Shown here in pieces: positions 1 through 3,957 of a stretch of DNA of 5,292 nt. Under the pieces are notes generated by a model. It was not told where the DNA came from. It saw only the letters and a list, made by a program, of their open reading frames with translations, and ran no database searches. A program made the position numbers and the translations under genes. Source of the DNA: a bacterium (GTDB lineage Bacteria; ARS69). Within the stretch, counting starts at the first letter, position 1. Every line of letters starts with the position of its first letter. The stretch spans positions 1 through 5,292 of the forward strand of contig JALGZO010000609.1 of the NCBI GenBank assembly GCA_025774865.1, in the 5' to 3' direction.

Positions 1-399
1 TTGGGGGTCACCGTCCGGAGCGACGAAGCGGGCCCGGTACGCGACGCCATCCCACGCGTCGTTCGTGCGAAGCCGAAGCTGGAACGTCCGACCGCCTCCG
101 TCAATCCTGAGCGCGATCCCGTCCCAGTCGCTCAGGTCCGTCGGCCCGAGCTTGGTTCTCACGGACGCGAAGCCGCCGTTGTTCTCGAGCGAGACTGTCC
201 CCTCGAACGTCGCCGCGCGCTCGTCGAACGAGATTTGACTGCGTGAAAGGCCGCCCATGACGCCGTCGTTCACCACTTGCCAGCGACTGCCGGCCTCTTC
301 GTCCAGCGTTACGACCGTGAGCACGCTGTCTCCCTCCTGCGTCTCCGTTGATGCCGGCCCAGCCAGCAGGACAGCCAGAAATGTCGCCGCTACACCCAT
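1..399 (-). CDS. CIA30-family protein, N-terminal 133 residues (runs off left edge)
   Basis: The minus frame is open from the ATG at 399-397 to base 1, giving 133 codons with no stop, so the C-terminus lies outside the window. The start has a short hydrophobic stretch (VAATFLAVLLAGPAS) that reads as a signal peptide or anchor, although it lacks N-terminal basic residues. After about residue 36 comes the typical CIA30 (complex I intermediate-associated protein 30, NDUFAF1-like) pattern: W-x-V-V-N-D-G-V-M-G-G-L-S, then FEGTVSLENNGGFASVR, then GIALRIDGGGRTFQLRLRT and DGVAYRARF. In mitochondria this fold helps complex I assembly; bacterial members are mostly uncharacterised, and a carbohydrate- or ligand-binding jelly roll is likely. 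The ATG overlaps the stop of the upstream fragment (392-390), an arrangement typical of translational coupling, and no clear Shine-Dalgarno is seen. The in-frame stop at 480-478 limits the N-terminus. The family call is confident; the role is not known. Confidence 0.85.
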   Translation of the reverse strand, partial: MGVAATFLAVLLAGPASTETQEGDSVLTVVTLDEEAGSRWQVVNDGVMGGLSRSQISFDERAATFEGTVSLENNGGFASVRTKLGPTDLSDWDGIALRIDGGGRTFQLRLRTNDAWDGVAYRARFVAPDGDPQ

Positions 400-590
400 C
401 GCTTGTTCCGCTGTGAAACGGATTCGAGCAGGTAGACGGGCGAGAATCGCGCGGATTCCTTCCCTGTCGAGATCCAGTTACGCGGATCGAGGCGAAGGCG
501 CCAGCCCAGCTCGCGCTCCAGACCCGGGATGCGAACATCCGGAGCCCTGCCGTCGCTTGCGAGCGAAGGAGGCCCGTTAGTTGATCGCGG
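390..590 (-). pseudogene. C-terminal fragment of an unrecognised protein, upstream of and overlapping CIA30
   Basis: The last roughly 65 codons of a longer open minus frame look genuinely coding: codon third positions are mostly G or C, and the composition is protein-like, for example RIPGLERELGWRLRLDP, then ESARFSPVYLLESVSQRN, ending KRWV at a TAG (392-390). The frame ends 10 bp inside the CIA30 gene, as in a compact operon. I do not recognise the family. Upstream the same frame runs on to an ATG at 869, but between about 608 and 763 that frame is not the coding one, because a stress-protein remnant occupies a different frame. The fragment therefore appears to have lost its own N-terminus, and the single long open frame from 869 to 390 is best read as an accidental composite of two gene ends. 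Confidence 0.5.
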
Positions 591-607
591 TGCACGAGCC
601 CATCGCG

Positions 608-763
608 TCACGAGGTTGCCACCTGTTCCGACTCGGGAAGGCGGACCGGGCTGACGAAGCCGTCGGGCTTCACCGTGAGCACGGAGCAGTCGACTCGTCC
701 AAGGACCTTCTCGGCGGTATTCCCGATCAGGAAGCCTGCAATTCCTGTCCGTCCCAACCCATG
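608..763 (-). pseudogene. UspE-like universal stress protein, C-terminal remnant
   Basis: About 50 codons read GRTGIAGFLIGNTAEKV, then VDCSVLTVKPDGFVSPV, and end at a TGA (610-608). This is the conserved end of universal stress proteins: the G-x-x-G-(9x)-G nucleotide-loop region followed by the last beta strand and the VKP motif. The variant IGNTAE in place of the ATP-binding G-S/T is typical of the UspE group, as is the VKPDGF-x-x-PV tail. The rest of the protein (about 100 residues for one domain, or about 240 for a tandem UspE) is missing. Upstream in this frame the sequence is not Usp-like, and the nearest preceding coding-looking sequence is in another frame and belongs to a different protein. 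There is no plausible start of its own (a GTG at 799 exists only by chance). I read it as a deletion remnant, possibly with a small indel at its left boundary, rather than a short functional gene. Confidence 0.75.
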
Positions 764-770
764 AGGGGAT

Positions 771-869
771 GACAAAGACCATGAGCACCGCGAGACCACG
801 CACCGCTAGCCGGATCGCGAACTTGAGGCGATCAACCAGCTTGTCCGGGTGGAAGGTCATCTCAGCCAT
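771..869 (-). pseudogene. N-terminal fragment of a small membrane protein, truncated
   Basis: The ATG at 869-867 is preceded by GAGAGG with a 9-nt spacer, a good ribosome binding site, and lies about 80 nt downstream of the strong minus promoter at 983-955. The first 33 or so residues begin MAEMTFHPDKLVDRLK and continue into a hydrophobic helix (AVRGLAVLMVFVI). An amphipathic, basic start followed by one membrane segment suggests the beginning of a small inner-membrane protein. It loosely recalls PsiE-type proteins, but that is an impression only. After about position 771 the frame enters the universal stress protein remnant out of phase, so the natural continuation is lost. As it stands the promoter and start would produce a 159-residue composite ending at 390. 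The start is likely real; the family is uncertain. Confidence 0.5.
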
Positions 870-954
870 TGCCAGCGTCCTCTCAGATGGGGATTCGGGA
901 TCAGGCTCTGTCCCGGCAGATGCAAATGGAGTCAGCCGGGTCCGTCACTGGACC

Positions 955-983
955 AAGATAGGGTATTGTCTAAGTATTGTCAA
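955..983 (-). promoter_or_regulatory. Sigma70-type promoter, leftward
   Basis: On the minus strand a perfect -35 TTGACA (983-978) is followed by exactly 17 bp and a -10 TATCTT (960-955, 4 of 6 to consensus). The region is clearly more AT-rich than its surroundings. Transcription would start near 948, about 80 nt upstream of the ATG at 869, and would serve the truncated membrane protein, the Usp remnant, the unknown fragment and the CIA30 gene. Confidence 0.7.
964..981. repeat. Two 7-bp direct repeats (TATTGTC) with 11-bp period inside the leftward promoter
   Basis: TATTGTC occurs at 964-970 and again at 975-981, separated by TAAG. One copy overlaps the -35 hexamer and the other lies in the spacer of the leftward promoter. 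A 7-4-7 direct repeat with 11-bp period is the layout bound by OmpR/PhoB-type response regulators, so this is a candidate operator. The sequence does not match a canonical Pho box closely, and its position over the core promoter would suit a repressor at least as well. Confidence 0.45.
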
Positions 984-1093
984 AGGTTTGTGACCAGGTT
1001 TCTGGATCAGTGCCGCGGCCGGGAGTAGGCGGCCATAGAGCGCCATTCAGGGCGTATGGATCGACATGAGCTCAGAAGGGATCTTGAAATATA

Positions 1094-1122
1094 TGGACAA
1101 AACTATGACAGACTGTCATATT
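1094..1122 (+). promoter_or_regulatory. Candidate sigma70-type promoter, rightward
   Basis: TGGACA (1094-1099, 5 of 6 to the -35 consensus), a 17-bp spacer, and CATATT (1117-1122, 4 of 6 to the -10) lie in a markedly AT-rich stretch (about 1083-1128) of otherwise GC-rich DNA. Transcription would begin near 1129 and run through the kinase remnant into the cytochrome gene at 1484, giving a leader of about 355 nt. It is divergent from the leftward promoter about 110 bp away. An alternative -10, TATTCT at 1119-1124, would give a 19-bp spacer. Confidence 0.45.
1104..1120. promoter_or_regulatory. Perfect 17-bp palindrome (TATGACAG-A-CTGTCATA), candidate operator
   Basis: Two 8-bp arms, TATGACAG (1104-1111) and CTGTCATA (1113-1120), are exact reverse complements around one central base. 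The palindrome lies in the spacer of the rightward promoter candidate and overlaps its -10, where a dimeric regulator would control RNA polymerase directly. No regulator gene in the window can be assigned to it. Confidence 0.5.
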
Positions 1123-1149
1123 CTGGTTTGCGCGTGAGAGGCTGGAATG

Positions 1150-1466
1150 CTCGGGACCTCGGCCCCGACCGGACCGGCAAGTGGGCGGCGTGCCACTCGC
1201 TTGCCGACGCGCATCGACGGGGACTCGTTCATCGAGACATCAAACAGGGGAACATCGTTCTCTGTGAGCGTTCCTTCGAGCACGACTTCGTGAAGGTCCT
1301 GGACTTCGGCCTCGTGAAGCATCTTTGCGTCGCGGATGACTCCGCACGACGACCTCCTACAGGAGGGTCTTGCCGATCACGGACAGGTCTCCCCTGACGC
1401 GATGGAGAAGGCGAATGTAGGGGGTCGACCGCCCATTTCGATCCCGGGTATCTTGGTCGGGGTGAC
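1150..1466 (+). pseudogene. Broken Ser/Thr protein kinase fragment (catalytic loop to about the APE region)
   Basis: From about 1180 to 1322 one frame reads a PknB-type kinase core: ACHSLADAHRRGLVHRD, IKQGN (catalytic loop HRDIKxxN, with the usual P replaced by Q), then HDFVKVLDFGLVKH (the DFG motif). Just upstream, ARDLGP resembles the hinge-to-helix segment of the intact minus-strand kinase, with about five residues missing before ACHSL. After LVKH the homology moves to another frame, where LLQEGLADHGQVSPDAM resembles the activation segment and APE region, then fades by about 1466. The P-loop, the lysine and the whole C-lobe end are absent. Over FVKVLDFGLVKH and the preceding D the DNA differs from the paralogue at 3958-5292 at only 7 of 39 bases, all in third codon positions, so the fragment descends from a gene that was under protein-level selection. 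The kinase identity of the core is certain; the outer limits are approximate. Confidence 0.75.
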
Positions 1467-1471
1467 CGTCA

Positions 1472-1479
1472 AAGAAGGG
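1472..1479 (+). promoter_or_regulatory. Ribosome binding site of the multihaem cytochrome
   Basis: AAGAAGGG ends four bases before the ATG at 1484. It supports this start over any internal one and directly abuts the fading end of the kinase remnant. Confidence 0.7.
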
Positions 1480-1483
1480 CCGC

Positions 1484-2920
1484 ATGTTCTTTCCCGGCGT
1501 CGAGCGACCGATTCGGAAACCGGCTTCGTTCCTGTTCGTGGTGGGATCGCTGGCGACGTCCTTCTTGCTTCTCGGCGCGGAGCCCGCAAAAGGGCCGGCG
1601 GAGCCGCTGGAGAATCCGCCGATCGGTCCCTTCGGCTACTCTCTGATCAACACCGAAGATGGTGGACTGCTCGAGGAAGGATCCTTCCAATCCGTCGAGG
1701 AATGCGCCGACTGCCACGAGCGACAGGCCGAGGAGATGGCGGGCTCGATGCACCAGCTGGCCCACACCGATCCCATCTATCGAGCGACTGCCGAGCTGGC
1801 CCGCGTGGAGGCGGGAGAGGAGGTGTACCTGCACTGCGCGGGGTGTCACTCGCCGCAGGGAGTCACCATGGGTCTCTTCCACGGGACCACGGAGGAGACC
1901 CTGCCCGACATCGCCAAGCAGGGGATCCTCTGCGACGTCTGTCACCAGATCACGGAGCTGACGGGCACCTCCGGCCACTGGGGCGAGCCCGGGAACGCCT
2001 CATTCGTGATCAGCCCCGACGAGGACCGGAAGTTCGGTCCACCCGCCGGCGACGACGCCGCCGCGGACCACCTGGTGGAAACGCGCGAGTTCCTCGCGAG
2101 CTCGGAGTTCTGCGCATCGTGCCACACGATCATCCACCCGCTGAATGGGCTGCGCCTGGAGCACACCTACGCGGAGTGGAAGGACAGCGTCTACGCAGAG
2201 AAGGGCATTCAGTGCCAGGACTGCCACATGCGCAGCGTCGAGACGGCCGTGAGGGTCGCGGAGACAATGGTGCCCGCAACCGTGATCGGGCGGTCTGAGC
2301 CGTCGGGAGAGGAGCGTGAGATCTCTCCGCACTTCTTCACCGGCGCCAATGCGAATGTCGAGCAGCTGGGTGGAAGCGCCGAGCGCGCCGCCATGGCCGA
2401 AGCCCGGCTCAAGAGCGCGGCGCGGCTCGAAATCGTGTCGCCGGAGTCAGTCGAGGCCGGCCAGCCACTCGGGTTCGACGTGGTGGTGCACAACGTCGCC
2501 GCCGGACACAACCTTCCGACCAGCCTGACCGAGCTTCGCGAGATGTGGGTGGAGCTGAAGGTGCTCACGGAGGCTGGGGAGGTCCTGCTTCACTCGGGCG
2601 GCCTGGAAGAGAACGGGGACATCTCCCCGCGCGCCATGCGCTTCGGAGCTCTCGCCGGCGACGCACAAGGCAACGTCACTTACAAGCCCTGGGAGGTGGA
2701 GCAGTTTCTGTTCAAGCGACTCGTCCCGCCCAAGGGATCGGAGAGCGACCAGTTCGAGGTTCCCCTGCCTCGTGAGCTCTCGGGCCGGGTGCGGATCGAC
2801 GCAAAGCTCTTCTACCGCTCCGCTCCCCCGAAAGTGGTGGCGTCGCTGCTGGGCGACGAGTCCTTCGAGGTGAAGCAAGTCGAGATGGCCAGCGCGAACG
2901 CCGAGATCGCGGTCGACTGA
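1484..2920 (+). CDS. Pentahaem c-type cytochrome (cytochrome c554-like) with C-terminal beta-sandwich half
   Basis: This is a 478-residue exported electron carrier. Residues 1-31 hold a basic patch (RPIRK) and a hydrophobic run (FLFVVGSLATSFLLLG), a signal peptide or N-terminal anchor. Five haem-binding CxxCH sites follow: CADCH (74-78), CAGCH (118-122), CDVCH (150-154), CASCH (210-214) and CQDCH (244-248). Extra histidines such as H90, H94, H133, H165, H218 and H227 can act as distal axial ligands; the spacing of the first site and S-M-H is typical of the cytochrome c554/c-prime family. Residues from about 310 on contain no haem site and read as beta-rich (FDVVVHNVAAGHNLPTS, KPWEVEQFLFKRLVPPKG, AKLFYRSAPP), a conserved C-terminal module of this cytochrome subgroup. 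It should sit in the periplasm or on the envelope and pass electrons in anaerobic or extracellular respiration; the substrate cannot be told. The reading frame is intact, while its upstream neighbour is broken. No haem maturation gene or oxidoreductase partner lies in the window. Confidence 0.88.
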   Translation: MFFPGVERPIRKPASFLFVVGSLATSFLLLGAEPAKGPAEPLENPPIGPFGYSLINTEDGGLLEEGSFQSVEECADCHERQAEEMAGSMHQLAHTDPIYRATAELARVEAGEEVYLHCAGCHSPQGVTMGLFHGTTEETLPDIAKQGILCDVCHQITELTGTSGHWGEPGNASFVISPDEDRKFGPPAGDDAAADHLVETREFLASSEFCASCHTIIHPLNGLRLEHTYAEWKDSVYAEKGIQCQDCHMRSVETAVRVAETMVPATVIGRSEPSGEEREISPHFFTGANANVEQLGGSAERAAMAEARLKSAARLEIVSPESVEAGQPLGFDVVVHNVAAGHNLPTSLTELREMWVELKVLTEAGEVLLHSGGLEENGDISPRAMRFGALAGDAQGNVTYKPWEVEQFLFKRLVPPKGSESDQFEVPLPRELSGRVRIDAKLFYRSAPPKVVASLLGDESFEVKQVEMASANAEIAVD

Positions 2921-2947
2921 AGGGACGAAGGGACGCGTCCCCATGGG
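2920..2947. repeat. Tandem 8-bp repeat and nested palindromes between convergent genes
   Basis: AAGGGACG is repeated head to tail (2920-2927, 2928-2935). The second copy forms the perfect palindrome GGGACGCGTCCC (2930-2941), which runs into CCCATGGG (2940-2947). The first GGGACG can alternatively pair with CGTCCC at 2936-2941 around an 8-nt loop. This fills the 27-bp gap between the convergent cytochrome and propeller genes and could serve as a shared transcription end, but no T-tract follows on either strand, so an intrinsic terminator is not shown. Confidence 0.4.
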
Positions 2948-3770
2948 CTAGAACCGACCTCGCCACCGTTCTCCATCCCAGGCGGCCAGATAGGTAGCTT
3001 CTTGACCTCCCGCAGCGGTGAAGATCCCTCCCACGACCAGCTCATTCCGGTAGACGGCCATCGCTCGTACCCGTCCGTTCAGCCCCGAGCCCAGCGGCGT
3101 CCATTTCGTTCCGTCCCATTTGGCGATGTGGTTGACCGCCTGGTTTCCGGATCGCGTAAACCACCCTCCCGCGATCAGGGCACCATCGAATCGCGCCGAC
3201 GCTCTCACCCCCTTGTCGACTCCGCTGCCCAGGGATGCCCACTCGGCGCCATTCCACGTCGCGACACCGCGGGTGCCGTTCCACGCCGGCGACGTTCCGG
3301 CCCGGAGAGCTGAAGTACCCGCCAGCCACCAGCAGGGAGTCGTGGACGGCGAGTGTCCGAATGGACTCGTTCGCGCCATCTCCCACGGGCAGCCATTGAC
3401 CGTCTTCCCACCGAGCGATGAAGTTCAAAGGCGTCCCGCTGGACGAGGCGAACGAACCGGCGGCGATGAGATCGCCGTTGAAGACGGCAAGCGAGTAGAC
3501 GGGACCGTCGAGCCCTTCGCCGAAGAGGGACCAATCGCTGCCGTCCCAAGCGGCGATGTTCGCGGCGACGGAGTCTCGCAATTGAGCGCAAAAGTGACCG
3601 GCAACGACGAGTTTGTCCTCGAAGTGCGCCAGCGCCATGACCTGGCCGTTCGGGAGAAACGACATCGGTGACGATCCGGCCGTCGCCCTCGCCACGAAGC
3701 TGCCGCCAAGAAAGCCGAGGATCGTGAGTATCCTCGGGAGAGATGAGAATCGACCTGCGATCATCGGCAC
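2948..3770 (-). pseudogene. Secreted propeller-repeat protein (WDGxxW-xxLGxGL repeats), frameshifted
   Basis: The GTG at 3770-3768 has GGAGGG (3783-3778) seven bases upstream and is preferred to the ATG at 3764, which is too far from it. Residues 1-31 form a signal peptide (RILTILGFLGGSFVARATA). Five repeats of about 45 residues follow, of the type A-V-x-x-x-L-V-V-A-G-x-F, then N-x-I-A-x-W-D-G-x-x-W-x-x-L-G-x-G-L, as in Kelch/Rax2-like beta-propellers found in secreted proteins. Repeats 1 and 2 and the start of repeat 3 are in one frame; the rest of repeat 3 and repeats 4 and 5 (FDGALIAGGWFT, AKWDGTKWTPLGSGLNG) are in the next. The total is 274 codons plus one base, so a single extra base between about 3255 and 3320 breaks the gene; the GGCCC run at 3299-3303 is a likely place. 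It may be a real mutation or an assembly error. The last repeat stops at WRGRF before its usual LGxGL tail. Function unknown. Confidence 0.75.
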
Positions 3771-3777
3771 GTAGGCG

Positions 3778-3783
3778 CCCTCC
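3778..3783 (-). promoter_or_regulatory. Ribosome binding site of the propeller-repeat gene
   Basis: GGAGGG on the minus strand, seven bases before the GTG at 3770, decides the GTG start over the ATG two codons further in. Confidence 0.6.
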
Positions 3784-3825
3784 GCCGCGCTTGGACCGCT
3801 CCCGAAAGGAGTCTGTCACACTTGT

Positions 3826-3841
3826 TCCGAAGAGGTTCGGA
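3826..3841. repeat. Small inverted repeat in the propeller gene leader
   Basis: TCCGAA and TTCGGA form a 6-bp stem with a 4-nt loop, 56-71 bp upstream of the GTG at 3770. The 187-bp gap between the kinase stop and this gene (3771-3957) also holds the palindrome GAAGATCTTC (3863-3872). I see no convincing promoter in the gap, so the propeller gene may be read through from the kinase. Confidence 0.3.
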
Positions 3842-3908
3842 CGACGCCTCCGTCAGCGTGTAGAAGATCTTCCGGTTCAAGACAGTCCAACCCGGGGAGC
3901 CAACATCC

Positions 3909-3931
3909 GACGCGCGCCTGAACCGCGCGTC
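3909..3931 (-). terminator. GC-rich hairpin downstream of the kinase, possible terminator
   Basis: GACGCGCG (3909-3916) and CGCGCGTC (3924-3931) are exact reverse complements around a 7-nt loop, giving a strong 8-bp stem about 27 nt past the kinase stop on the minus strand. No T-run follows in that direction, so it is either a U-tract-free terminator or an mRNA 3'-end stabiliser. Confidence 0.4.
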
Positions 3932-3957
3932 CCAATTGACACGAACCCCTCAGGACA

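Noticed and set aside
101-595. Minus-strand open frame of 164 codons over the CIA30 region
   Set aside because: It is out of phase with the clear CIA30 frame and has low-complexity R/G/S composition.
939-954. GGTCC/GGACC short inverted repeat as an operator or attenuator
   Set aside because: Only a 5-bp stem, expected by chance in GC-rich DNA.
964-981. Canonical Pho box or FNR site in the leftward promoter
   Set aside because: The spacing fits a PhoB-type site but the repeat TATTGTC departs from CTGTCAT, and there is no TTGAT-N4-ATCAA palindrome, so no named regulator is assigned.
1336-2298. Long plus-strand open frame of 320 codons overlapping the cytochrome
   Set aside because: It is rich in R, G and P with no recognisable domain. 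It is a GC-rich shadow of the cytochrome frame; only its first roughly 40 codons matter, as part of the decayed kinase.
3120-3671. Plus-strand open frame of 183 codons opposite the propeller gene
   Set aside because: The repeats and signal peptide are clearly on the minus strand; this frame shows no protein-like pattern.
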